Shown here one piece after another: positions 22,869 through 33,530 of a DNA stretch of 64,000 bases (the stretch's first letter is position 1; each line of letters opens with the position of its first letter). Source of the stretch: Triticum aestivum (lineage: Eukaryota; Streptophyta; Magnoliopsida; Poales; Poaceae); contig NC_057802.1 of assembly GCF_018294505.1 (NCBI RefSeq), positions 313,276,209 through 313,340,208 on the forward strand, written 5' to 3'. A program made the translations under genes and the position numbers. Below the pieces are notes generated by a model. The model was not told the origin of the DNA and made no database searches. It saw nothing but the letters and a program-made list of their open reading frames with translations.

Positions 22869-24080
22869 AGACATTCATGTTATCCCGTCCTGTATTATGA
22901 AACAAAGCCAATATGTAATATAATGCTTGTTGTTTGTTTTAAAATTTTGCCTCCTGTGTGGCCGTTTTATCAAATCTGAGAGTTGGCCAGTCGTCAGCTT
23001 CAGCCCCCACGTAGATAGTACGAGGGTGTTCGGGTTGAAACCTAAACACTCTTGATCCAAGAGTTTGGTCCTTGAAGGAGGTGTTTAGCGCAGCGAACCA
23101 GGCAATCGGACTATGTGGCTTTATCACCCTCACTTAGCCATAGGAGTTTGACAATAGAAATGTAGGGCAGCCCCTAGTTAGTATTTGTTAATCCGGACTA
23201 GGGTGTTGTAGACACCTGATCGGGTGGAGGCCGATCCGTCGCATAATGCGGGAAAAAACCACAAGAGATTTTAACCTCCGAATAGCTGACCAGCTCTCGC
23301 CGCATCATGACAGTTAGTTTCCGGCTTTCTCTACTGAGGTGTTTACCCGGATAAACCAGAAACACAATCGAGTAGTTCTCCCTTTACTACCCTAGCCGAT
23401 AGGACGGAATGTAAGGTAGTAAGCAAAGGAGCCGGGCAACCCAACTATTGACCAAAGACATAATTCAGAGCTGATGCATATAATGCTAAATTCAGGGTGT
23501 CGAACTATACTGTAAAAAGTGTTCGGACTTTGTTGCCGTAGTATGGAGCGCAATGAAGCCCCTGACGAATTAAAGCATACCAAAGTGTACGGGTGCAATC
23601 GATAAGAATAGCGAAATAAAATGAGGTAGTAAGCTAGTGCCACATAAGTTGGGCCGCAAACTGTTTCCATTATAATTTGATTAATACGTCAAAGCGTATT
23701 TGTACAAATAGTGCGATAAGCAACAGGGCTATTAACATGCCGAGGCCAAGGGGGGAGCTGCGTGCGGGTCCTGAAAACAAGTAGAGTGATCGTCAAAAAG
23801 ACCACCTAGAGATTCCCCCACACGTCTATGCTGCTTGCTGCCTTGATATATCAATCCTTCGAAAGGATCAATGATCAGACTGTCGTGAGAGGCATGTGGA
23901 AAAGAAACCAAAAATGATAAAAAGAAAAGGAAAAGTATGTGTGCCCGGGGGAGGTCGAGCCGTATTATGGACCACAATCGAGTTATGCCTCCATCTTTGC
24001 CCATGGTATTTTGAGTGCGTAATTATGTACGCGCGGTACATACGCCGCCATTTGGTCGGGACTGATACGGAGCCCGAATT
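22869..24080. other. 3' spacer of right Fatima-like element, with stem-loop
   Basis: Mostly non-coding. It matches the order of the left spacer: a stem-loop (TTACTACCCTA 23384-23394, TAAGGTAGTAA 23412-23422), then GCCGGGCAACCCA. From about 23700 a pyrimidine-rich stretch leads to the end of the protease frame. This is where a full element would have RT, RNase H and integrase. Confidence 0.65.
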
Positions 24081-24876
24081 GCTAGTTGAGCTCCTGACGA
24101 GCTGGACTGTCATGTAGTAGAGTAGTCCGGATCCGTTTGACAGTGTCCGGGAGCTTGGCCGCTGAATTAACGTTCTGCTTGATAAGGCCGCTCTGTACTT
24201 CCGCTGCCAGGGCCGCGGTGTGCTCCTCGGTACAGAGGGAGTGTTCCGTGTTTCCATTGACCGTTATAACACTGCGTGGTCCGGGCATCTTGAGTTTGAG
24301 ATAAGCATAGTGTGGCACCGCATTGAATCGAGCAAATGAAGTTCATCCAAGCAGTGTGTGATAGCCACTGCGGAAGGGGACGATATCAAAGATCAAGTCT
24401 TCGCTTCGGAAGTTGTCTGAGGATCCGAAGACGGCTTCCAATGTGATTGAGCCCGTGCAGCGGGCCTCTACACCTGGTATTACTCCTTTAAAGGTAGTTT
24501 TTGTGGGCTTGATCCTTGATGGATCGATGCCCATCTTGCGGACTGTATCTTGATAAAGCAAGTTGAGGCTGCTGCCACCGTCCATGAGGACTCGCGTGAG
24601 GTGGAATCCATCAATGATTGGGTCAAGGACTAGTGCGGCTGAACCGCCATGACGGATACTGGTCGGATGGTCCCTGCGATCGAAGGTGATCAGGCAGGAC
24701 GACCATGGGTTGAATTTTGGGGCGACTGGCTCTATCACGTAGTCGTCCCTGAGCGCGCGTTTGCGCTCCCTTTTGGGCATATGGGTAACATATATCATGC
24801 TCACCGTTTTAACTGGGGGGGGACTTCTTATGTCCCCCTGTGTTCGGTGGACGGGGCTCCTCGTCGTCGTCCTCAC
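24081..24876 (-). pseudogene. pol: Aspartic protease region of right Fatima-like element
   Basis: The frame 24343-24876 holds a Gypsy protease with active site VLMDGGSSLNLLY (Asp at residue 99). It has Asp-Gly-Gly in place of the common Asp-Ser/Thr-Gly, as is usual in this lineage. It continues in the same frame after a stop at about 24343 as HYAYLKLKMPGP and AALAAEVQSGLIKQ, a linker that normally leads to RT, and ends at a stop at 24082. RT does not follow. It is frame-shifted relative to the gag block on its right. Confidence 0.8.
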
Positions 24877-27371
24877 TTTGCGACCCCTTCTCCTTGTTCT
24901 CGGTATTTAACTTACCGGCTTGTTTAAAGACCCAACAACTTCTGTTGGTATGATTGGCTGGTTTATCGGGGGTGCCGTGGATCTGACATGGACGATCGAG
25001 TATGCGGTCCAAGCTGGATGAGCCCGGATTGTTTCTTTTAAATGGCTTCTTCTGCTGGCCGGACTTGGAGCCACTGAATCTGGCGTTGACCGTCGTGTCA
25101 TCGGTATTGTCACCGTTGCTTCGACGCTTGTGCCTATTGCGTCGGGGCTTGCCGTTGCTATTTCTAGCTTCAGAGGTGCCAGGTTCGCTTGCATTATTAT
25201 TGCTACGGGCTAGCCAGCTATCTTCGCCCGCGCAAAAGTGGGTCATAAGTGTTGTGAGGGCTGCCATGGACTTCGGCTTTTCTTGGCCGAGGTGTCGGGC
25301 GAGCCATTCGTCGCGGATGCTATGCTTAAAGGCCGCTAGGGCTTCGGCGTCCGGACAGTCGACGATCTGGTTCTTTTTAGTTAGGAACCTAGTCCAGAAT
25401 TTCCTGGCTGACTCTCCTGGCTGTTGCACTGTGTGAGTTAAGTCATCAGCGTCCGGAGGTCGGACGCATGTACCTTGGAAGTTGTCGTGGAAGGCGTCTT
25501 CCAAGTCCGCTGCCAATGGAGTTTTCAGGCAGGCTGTTTAACTAGTGCCGAGCCGGTCCCTTGAGCTTTAGCAGGAGGTATTTGATGGCATGAAGATCAT
25601 CACCGCGGGCCATATGAATATGGAGAAGAAAGTCCTCAATCCATACTGCGGGATCTGTTGTTCATCGTATGATTCGATATTCACGGGTTTAAACCCTTCA
25701 GGGAATTCATGCTCCATTACTTCATCAGTGAAGCAGAGGGGGTGTGCGGCGCCTCTATATCGGGCCAAGTCGCGATGTAGCTCGGATGGAGTCCGTCTGC
25801 GGTTTTCAGCCCGGACGTGGTTGTGCTTGTCACGTCCGGCTAGATAGCCGTCGTCGTGCACCGGGGTACGCCCCCGCGGTCCGTAGATCGATCTGGTCTG
25901 GCCTGCTCTATATTGCATGTCCTGCCGTAGGTCATATGTATATCCCCAGGCTATTGTGTCTCTACCTTTACGGTGAGGTGGTATGGGCTTGTGTTCGGCT
26001 TGAGTTGCCGTTTTGTCCCGGCCACGTGGTGGTCGGTCAGCCGCTACACGCTGATGGTACGGGGTCCAGTGCCTCGTCGTCAAATTGAGGTAGAAGTTCA
26101 TGCTTCGGGTAACTTTTGGTTGGGCGCTCGAGGCCGTATTCCTTGGCTGCCAGGACATTAGTCCACCTTTCGTTGAGTAGATCTTGATCAGCTTGAAGTT
26201 GCTGCTGCTTCTTTTTCAGCCTCCTTGCAGTGGCTATTAGCCGGTGCTTAAAGCGCTCCTGCTCGAGAGGTTCCTCAGGCACGATAAAGTCTTCGTTGCC
26301 GAGGCTCACCTCATCCTCGGAGAGTGGAAGAGAATTGCTATCCTCCGAGTCTTTGTTTACGGCCTGTTCATCAGGGCTAACTTGCCCATCTTCCCGATCG
26401 TCATGTTCGGAGGTTGGCTCGACGGGTTCTTCTTCGTCTTCGGCGTTGTCCGGAGTATTGTTGTCTCTCGTGCCAGTATTGCTGCCTTTTCCATGGCGTG
26501 ATTTAGAGCGGCGCCGCTAACATCGGCGCTTTGGTTGTATCTCAGGAGGTTTATCCTTGACTGGATTCTTCTCGTTATCGCCGTTATCCTCTTTGGGTGT
26601 ATCCACCATGTACACGTCATACGAAGAGGTGGCCGTCCAACATCCAGCAAAAGGCGGGTTTTGGGCATGCTCTTCTCCGGCATCGTCGTCCATACCGTCG
26701 ATGTCTTCAGAGCTGTAATCGAGCATGTCAGTTAAGTCCTCTACAGTGGCTATGAAGTGGGTGCTGGGTGGGACATAAAATTCCCCGCTCTTACCCTGTA
26801 GTCTAGGCTGGGCGTAGTTCGGACGTTGCTCCTCTGTAATGACGAGGGATCTCATCAAGTCTAGAGCCTCGCTTAAAGGCGAGATTTGGCCAGAGAGAAG
26901 AGAGTCCGTGGAGTACGGCAGGAAGGAGACTCCTTGGCCGAGCTCACACGATGCTGACTCCGAGGATTCGGAGCTAGTGTGCGGAGAAGGGTCCGGCTTC
27001 GTGATGGTTGCCAGCGACACTACTTCCTCCGGCTCTCCCGTACTGGGCTTAGTGGCCGCAGATAGTCTGGCGGGCTAAGGAATCCCGTCTTTGAACCTAG
27101 CGATGCACTCCGGAACTAAGGCCAGAGCGGAGGTTGGGGTTGTGAACCCTTGGAAGATCAAGTCTCCTCGGATATCAGCGACATAGTCCAGATTTCCAAA
27201 ACTAATCTGGTGACCCGGGGCATAGCTGTCGATCTGCTCTAGATGGCCAAGCGAGTTGGCCCGCAGTGCAAAGCCGCCGAATACGAAGATCTGGCCGGGG
27301 AGGAAAACCTCCCCCAGGGCGGTATTGTTGTAGATGACTGATGGAGCCATCGAACCTTCTGATGACGACAC
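24809..27371 (-). pseudogene. gag: Gag of right Fatima-like element, broken
   Basis: It starts at ATG 27371 (MSSSEGSMAPSVIYNN), 27 bases from the LTR. A leader domain with FGGFALRANSLG and an acidic spacer precede the capsid-like region: WIEDFL-type and ARKFWTRFLTKKNQIVDCPD, then FKHSIRDEWLARHLG in the block 24809-25516. A zinc-finger-like CQIHGTPDKPANHTNRSC follows at about residue 180 of that block. Stops lie near 27075 and 26517, with frameshifts around 26150, near 25540 and around 24860, so no intact protein can be made. Confidence 0.8.
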
Positions 27372-27379
27372 AGCGGAAC

Positions 27380-27397
27380 TCTCAATGAAAGCACCAA
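27380..27397 (-). other. Primer-binding site region of right Fatima-like element
   Basis: The minus strand reads TTGGTGCTTTCATTGAGA right after the LTR. The position fits a primer-binding site; which tRNA it pairs with cannot be decided here. Confidence 0.6.
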
Positions 27398-27868
27398 TGT
27401 CGGTGTCAAAACCGGCGGATCTCGGGTAGGGGGTCCCGAACTGTGCGTCTAAGGTCGATGGTAACAGGAGATGGGGGACACAATGTTTACCCAGGTTCGG
27501 GCCCTCTTGATGGAGGTAATACCCTACTTCCTGCTTGATTGATCTTGATGAATATGAGGATTACAAGAGTTGATCTACTACGAGATCGTAATGGCTAAAC
27601 CCTAGATTGTCTAGCATGTATGATTGTGATTGCCTCTACGGACTAAACCCTCCAGTTTATATAGACACCGGAGGGCCTAGGGTTATACAGAGTCGGTTTA
27701 CAGAGGAAGGAATCTTCATATCCGAATGCAAAGCTTGCCATCCACGCAAAGGATAGTCCCATCCGGACACGGGAGGAAGTCTTCTGTCTCGTATCTTCAT
27801 GGCCCATTAGTCCGGCCCACGTCACATAGCCCGGATGCCCGAGGACCCCTTAATCCAGGACTCCCTCA
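27398..27868 (-). repeat. 5' LTR of right Fatima-like element (471 bp)
   Basis: On the plus strand it runs TGTCGGTGTC...GACTCCCTCA, with TG/CA ends. It includes a TATA box (minus strand CTATATAAAC, about 27655-27664). It is about 9% different from the left copy over 339 shared bases. Confidence 0.9.
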
Positions 27869-28146
27869 GAGGTGCCTCCTTATTACGCAGAAAAATGAAT
27901 ACTCCCCCTGCTAGCTGGGACCCACCATAGTGTGAGGCTGACTTTTGGGCCTACTAAGTTGACGCGGACGGAGGGCTTTGTCAACTTAGTCAATATGAAC
28001 GATTCTAGCTCCAGTGACCGTATGATGTCCATCCAACGACCGTAGTGCTTCTTCAACCTCTGGTCTTCTTGCTCCAGCCGCCCAAAGCAGCACCGATCGC
28101 GCCGCCTGCTCCTGCCTCCCGTGGCTGGCTGTGCTGCCGCGGAGGC

Positions 28147-28154
28147 CTCACCGC
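28147..28154. repeat. Left TSD of hAT-type element (CTCACCGC)
   Basis: An identical 8-mer stands at 28922-28929. Eight-base duplications are the hallmark of hAT transposons. Confidence 0.85.
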
Positions 28155-28921
28155 TCAACCCGGTAATCCGACCCATGGGTTCGCCCGCCCATGGGCATCC
28201 GACCCGAATGGGTAGGGTATGGGTTGTCGACCTCGCCCATGGGTCTTACTCATGGGTAACCCAATTAGTCGTGGGTAGGGTATGGGTTCAAGTTTATGCC
28301 CGTGGGTTACCCGATGGGTCACCCGATTAATACTAATAATTAAATAATTTATTTATTCTCCATTATATCTGATGTTTTAGTCTAATCTAAATCTAAATAC
28401 ACTAGCGTACATCGTCTCACTAGCAATGGTTATTAAAAAAGAACGAGGCACAACTAGCTGGGACCATACGGGAGCAAATCCATCACTAGGACTCTTCTCA
28501 CTTCTCATTCACACGCTTGGTATGGCCCAATTCTAGCTTCAGCCCGGCCCATGCAAGCAAAATTGATGGATGCAGGCTGCAGTAGCAGTACACAGCGGCG
28601 CACATATGCATTAGTACCACCTCGCCTACGGGAGCACATGGGAAGGGGAAGTCTGCCTATAAAAGAGAGACTGCTGGATTGGTGCCTCATCCATGCCATG
28701 CGATCTGCACAATGCAAATTGTACGTCGACTAAGTAAACAAACTAAATATTGTCAGACCCGATGGGTGCCCGACAGGGTCGGGCTACTCGATGGATTCGG
28801 GCGTGGGTTTAAGTTTAGACCCATGGGCAGGGTCGTGGGTGTGGGTACGACCCGATAGTCTGATCAGGCATGGGTCTGGTAGAGGTTCACCCGACCAAAC
28901 CCGACCCGACTGCCAGGTTGA
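28155..28921. mobile_element. Non-autonomous hAT-type transposon (767 bp)
   Basis: Terminal inverted repeats TCAACCCGGTAATC (left) and, reversed, TCAACCTGGCAGTC (right) match at 11 of 14 positions and are bounded by the 8-bp TSD CTCACCGC. Both subterminal zones (28170-28330, 28755-28910) are packed with short motifs such as ACCCATGGG, CCGATGGGT and GGGTAGGG in both orientations, as in hAT elements where transposase binds subterminal repeats. The middle (about 28330-28750) is A/T-richer, with no coding frame. It sits inside CACTA sequence. Confidence 0.8.
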
Positions 28922-28929
28922 CTCACCGC
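28922..28929. repeat. Right TSD of hAT-type element (CTCACCGC)
   Basis: Perfect copy of 28147-28154. Confidence 0.85.
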
Positions 28930-29211
28930 CCCCTACTACTTCCACCGCTGGCCAGGGCATCCCTCCACTCACCCACACCCCCTGTTATTCTGCGGCGACG
29001 GCAGCCTGACACCGAAGCCGAACCAGTGAACCCTCGTACTCCTCTCCGCATGGGCATCCACTGCCGCGTCTTCCCCGGCTCCGCGTCGTCCCCTTCCTAG
29101 GCCTCGCCGTCATCCACCGCCTTGGTGCTCTCGACGCGTCGTGGTCAATGTGGTCAAGGAACGACTTCCATCAGAAGAGTACTATACGTGGAGAGGCTGA
29201 CAGTTGGGTCC

Positions 29212-29470
29212 ACGGCCGCAGCAAGGAAGTGCCTCCTTATTACGGGGAAAATAATGATTCCTCCACCAGACAGCAGGGACCCACCGGACGGGCCATCGTA
29301 TTTCACGAAAAAAAAACATTTCCCCCTGACTGCTGGGACCCACCAGCTACATCTTCGCACACAAGGAAGTGCGTCCATATTACGGGAAAAAAATGATTCG
29401 CCCCTGACTGCTGGGACCTACCAGCTACATCTTCGCACGCAAGGAAGTGCCTGACAGTCGGGACCCACCT
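29212..29470. repeat. Imperfect repeats of about 75-95 bp in CACTA
   Basis: Units carry AAGGAAGTGCCTCCTTATTACGG-like starts and CTGCTGGGACCCACCAGCTA-like ends, at about 29215, 29310, 29362 and 29440. A further copy starts at 27870, on the other side of the hAT insertion. Confidence 0.65.
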
Positions 29471-29769
29471 AGTCGAAGCGTACGTAGCATTGTCATTCTG
29501 GTCGTGAACGTGCACGTACATACTGGTCGATCGGTCTGTCTGCAGGCTGCAGCGATGAACTGTGGCCGTGTAAGGAAAGGCACGTGTCGCAGTAGAGGCA
29601 TGCACGTGTCGTAGTAGAGGCGCGCACGTAGCATGTACACGTACGTATAGCCAGGGTGCAAGAAAATAAATATGGCCACGTAAGTACATAAGGGCGGGGT
29701 CTCGAACGCCTACCCGTGCATACGTACGGCCAGGTCTCGTGTACATGGCTGGGTCGGAACGGAGAAACC

Positions 29770-30580
29770 GCGTCGTTGTGTTCATCGGGAGGCAACGGAA
29801 TGCGTCATGTTCATCGGGAGGCAACGGAATACGTCGTGTTCATCGGGAGCCAACCGGCTTGGGCGGAACAGCCGATCAAAACGAGGCCTGGCGTACCGTA
29901 TAACGGAGGAAACGGCCCTGTGTTCGAGCGACCACGATCGAAACGAGATCCTGTTCATCGGGAGGGGTCTGGCGTACCGCAAAACGGAGGAAACGGACTT
30001 CTCTTGGACCTCCTACGGTTGAAATGGGGTCCTGTTGATCAGGAGGGGTGTGGCGTACCGCAAAACGGAGGAAACGAACTTGTGTTGGAGCGCTACGGTC
30101 GAAACAGGGGTCCTTTTCATCGGGAGGGGTGTGGCGTACCGCAGAACGGGACTCCACAGGATACTGTTCATCTCCACCGTCGACCTCCTCCAGCCTCCAT
30201 GGGCTACTGTTCATCCACCGTCGACCTCCTCCAGCCTCCACCTGCGACTGTTCATCCACGGCCTCCTGTTCATCCAGCCTCCACCGCTCCTCCACCGGCT
30301 ATTGTTCAACCAGCCCTCTCCATGGGGTCCTATTCAACCACCCCTCCACGGGCTACTGTTCATCCAGCCCTCCACCGGCTACTGTTCAACCAGCCCTCCA
30401 CGGGGTCCTGTTCATCTAGCCCTCCACAGGGTCCTGTTCATCCACCCCCAACTGGCTCGATTGATCGGGGTCCTGTTCATCCAGCGGCAACGACCTCTAC
30501 TACCACGGGGTCCTGTTCATCCACCCACCACTGGGAACTGTTCATCCAACCCCCCCAACAACGCTCACTGTTCATCAAGA
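29770..30580. repeat. Array of TGTTCATC motifs (about 20 copies)
   Basis: About 20 copies of TGTTCATC or one-base variants occur over 800 bases. The first few are followed by GGGAGG, the later ones by CA. It looks like a CACTA subterminal array. The 313-codon open frame over it (29716-30657) is a by-product of the repeats. Confidence 0.7.
29882..30150. repeat. 81-bp tandem repeat, about 4 units
   Basis: CTGGCGTACCGCAAAACGGA-type units begin at about 29885, 29967, 30048 and 30130. The period is a multiple of three, so the frame stays open. Confidence 0.65.
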
Positions 30581-30589
30581 GGCAGCAGG

Positions 30590-30750
30590 TTCGATCGGCT
30601 TCAGTTAGCAGCAGTAGCAAAGGAATCGCTCAATCGGGTTCAGTTAACAGCCATTGATCGATCGCTCGGGTTCAGTAATGCCTAGCCTGCAGTGCAATCG
30701 CTTGGGTTCAGTTAGAGCCCAACGCCTCGCTCGGGTTCAGTTACAGCGCA
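30590..30750. repeat. Short GGGTTCAGTTA repeats
   Basis: Five copies of GGGTTCAGTTA or close variants, at spacings of roughly 25-35 bases, near the CACTA end. Confidence 0.6.
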
Positions 30751-30889
30751 ACGCCTCACACACACGTGTGTACGTGTACGAGAGAAATGCGCAAACCTCC
30801 GTGCATCGCTCGGCCCCGACCACCCACCGTAACCGGGAACTCCCCGATATTTTCCTCGCCCTCGCTTCAACCACGATTTTTTCCGTCAT

Positions 30890-31102
30890 GGACGGCCCAA
30901 AGAATGTCATGTAGCTGCGTCTCCGGCCCGCCCAGGACGAAAAGCCCATTTTCTGTCATGATTTTTTGTCATAGAAGTAGGAGCCCACCACATGTATTAT
31001 GATACTGGGTTTTGTCACAATTATCGTCATAGAAGTGTCATAAGCATGACAGAAAATTTTTTGTTTGGCCCAAAATGTCACGGATGTGTCTTTTTTGTAG
31101 TG
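30890..31102. repeat. Right terminal region of CACTA
   Basis: GTCATAGAAGTG-type and TGTCATG motifs repeat several times before the terminal inverted repeat at 31082-31102. The same motifs occur at the left end of the second CACTA (60480-60700), so both belong to related families. Confidence 0.7.
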
Positions 31103-32296
31103 GGAGAGGGGGAAGGAAGGGGGAATCCTATTCCCTCTCTTTCTTTCCTCCTCCCGTTTCCTTATCCACTTAGGCCGGCCCATATGGGGGGTGCACCAGC
31201 CCCTTGTGGCTGGTGCGTTTCCCCTCTTGGCTCATAAGGCCCATATCTTTTGCCGGGGGGTGCCCGAAACTCCTTCCTGTGACTCAATGAGTACCCGATA
31301 TCCTCCAGAACACTTCCGGTGTCCGAATACCATCGTCCTATATATATCAATCTTTACCTCTTGACCATTTCGAGACTCCTCGTCATGTCCGTGATTTCAT
31401 CTGGGACTCCGAACAACATTCGGTCACCAAATCACATAACTCATGTAATACTATATCGTCAACGAACGTTAGGCGTGCGGACCCTACGGGTTCAAGAACT
31501 ATGTAGACATGACCGAGACACCTCTCCGGTCAATAACCAATAGCGGAACCTGGATGCCCATATTGGCTCCTACATATTCTACGAAGATCTTTATCGGTCA
31601 AACCGTTATAAAAACATACACAATTCCCTTTGTCCGTCGGTATGTTACTTGCCCGAGATTCGATTGTCGGTATCTCTATACCTAGTTCAATCTTGTTACC
31701 GGCAAGTCTCTTTACTCGTTGCGTAATACATCTCATTAGTCATATGCTTGCAACGCTTATTATGATGTGCATTACCGAGAGGGCCCAGAGATACCTCTCC
31801 GGTACTCGGAGTAACAAATCCTAATCTTGATCTATGCCAACTAAACAAACACCTTCGGAGATACTCGTAGAGCATCTTTATAATCACCCAGTTATGTTGT
31901 GACGTTTGATAGCACACAAGGTATTCCTCCGATATCCGGGAGTTGCATAATCTCATAGTCGAAGGAATATGTATTTGACATGAAGAAAGCAATAGCAATA
32001 AAACTGGACGATCATTATGCTAAGCTAACGGATGGGTCTAGTCCATCACATCATTCTCCTAATGATGTGATCCCGTTATCAAATGACAAATCTCCATGGT
32101 TAGGAAACCTTAACCATCTTTGATCAATGAGCTAGTCTAGTAGAGGCTCACTAGGGACACAGTGTTTGTTTATGTATTCACACATGTATTTAAGTTTCCG
32201 ATCAATACAATTCTAGCATGAATAACAAACCTTTATCATGAATAAGGAAATATAGAATAACAACTTTATTATTGCCTCTAGGGCATATTTCCTTCA
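31103..32296 (-). repeat. 3' LTR of Copia B, truncated by CACTA insertion
   Basis: On the minus strand it starts TGAAGGAAATATGCCC at 32296 and is homologous to the Copia A LTR over about 1.2 kb, then stops at the CACTA end. The remaining LTR part is expected left of the CACTA, outside the window. Confidence 0.85.
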
Positions 32297-32580
32297 GTCT
32301 CCCACTTGCACTAGAGTCAATAATCTAGTTCACATCACCATGTGATTAACACCAATAGTTCACATCGCCATGTGATTAACACCCATAGTTCACATCGCCA
32401 TGTGACCAACACCCAAAGGGTTTACTAGAGTCAATAATCTAGTCCACATCGCCATGTGACCAACACCCAAAGGGTTTACTAGAGTCAATAATCTAGTTCA
32501 CATCGCCATGTGATTAGCACCCAAAGAGTACTTAAGGTGTGATCATGTTATGCTTGTGAGAGAGGTTTAGTCAACGGGTC
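32297..32580 (-). repeat. Copia B polypurine tract and hairpin-type tandem repeats
   Basis: The polypurine tract (minus strand GTGCAAGTGGGAGAC, 32297-32311) is followed by five copies of CACATCGCCATGTG or a one-base variant, starting at 32331, 32361, 32391, 32445 and 32499. Spacings are 30, 30, 54 and 54. Each copy is itself an inverted repeat (CACAT...ATGTG). Confidence 0.75.
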
Positions 32581-33530
32581 TGCCACATTCAGATCTGTAT
32601 GTATTTTGCAAATTTCTATGTCTACAATGCTCTGCATAGAGGTACTCTAGCTAATTGCTCCCACTTTCAATACATATCCAAATTGAGACTTAGAGTCATC
32701 TGAATCGGTGTCAAAGCTTGCATCGACGTAACCCTTTACAACGAACTCTTTATCACCTCCATAACCGAGAAATATCTCCTTAGTCCTCTTAGGTAACTAA
32801 GGATAATTTTGACCACTGTCCAGTGATCTACTCCTGGATCACTATTGTACCCCCTTGCCAAGGTACACAACAAGTTTGGCACACAACATGGCATACTTTA
32901 TAGAACCTATGTCTAACGCATATGGAATGACTTTAATTCTCTCTCTATCTTCTGCTGTGGTCGGGTTTTGAGTCTTACTCAACTTCACACCTTGCAACAC
33001 AGGCAAGAACCCTTTCTTTGACTGATCCATTTTGAACTTCTTCAAAATATTGTCAAGGTATGTGCTTTGTGGAAGTCCTATTAAGCGTCTCGATCTATCC
33101 CTATAGATCTTGATGCCCAATATATAAGTAGCTTCACCAAGGTCTTTCATTGAAAATTCTTATTCAAGTATCCTTTTGTGCTATCCAGAAATTCTATACC
33201 ATTTCCAATCAATAATATGTCATCCACATATAATACTAGAAATGCTACAGAGCTCCCACTCACTTTCTTGTAAATACAGGCTTCACCATAAGTCTGCATA
33301 ATACCATATGCTTTGATCACCTTGTCAAAGTGTATATTCCAATTCCGAGATGCTTGCACCAGTTCATAGATGGATCACTGGAGTTCACACACTTTGTTAG
33401 CATCTTTAGGATTGACAAAACCTTCTGGTTGCATCATATACAACTCTTCTTTAATATCCATTAAGGAATGCAGTTTGGACATCCATTTGCCAGATTTCAT
33501 AATTATAAAATGTGGAAATTGCTAACATGA
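32581..33530 (-). pseudogene. pol: Copia B RNase H and reverse transcriptase C-terminal part
   Basis: RT motifs LYVDDILLIGNG and KDLGEATYILGIKIYRD are clear at 33147-33359 and 32842-33150, in different frames. Much of RNase H is missing or scrambled: only fragments matching the Copia A end are left near 32600-32780. Not functional. Confidence 0.85.

Larger units (their letters stand above)
21511..27868 (-). mobile_element. Right Fatima-like Gypsy fragment: 5' LTR, gag, protease, antisense gene; no RT or integrase
   Basis: Minus-strand element with its 5' LTR at 27398-27868, gag and protease down to about 24080, a spacer, and part of an antisense gene (21511-22868). The protease is followed almost at once by the 3' region, so the whole RT-RNase H-integrase block is missing, as in a deletion derivative that depends on others. 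Its own 3' end, including the antisense start and 3' LTR, is lost at the 21510 junction. The right flank GAGGT is the first half of a TSD whose partner is not in the window. Confidence 0.8.
27869..31102. mobile_element. CACTA transposon, right-hand part
   Basis: The plus strand ends TTTTTTGTAGTG at 31102, the complement of the terminal CACTACAAAAAA, and then Copia B LTR sequence begins. The other end is not in the window: the Fatima-like element interrupts it at 27869. No transposase frame is seen; the part shown is subterminal repeat arrays plus an inserted hAT-like element. The 3-bp TSD candidate on the right is GGA (31103-31105). Confidence 0.7.

Noticed and set aside
7376..27868. One single Fatima-like element with a simple nested insertion
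   Set aside because: Sequences on the two sides do not continue each other, the antisense gene occurs twice, and the LTRs are too different.
29716..30657. 313-codon plus-strand open frame
   Set aside because: It is built from 81-bp repeats and TGTTCATC motifs; no domain and low complexity. A repeat by-product.
32331..32512. CRISPR-like array
   Set aside because: Units are short inverted repeats with similar, not unique, spacers, in a plant retrotransposon; no cas genes.
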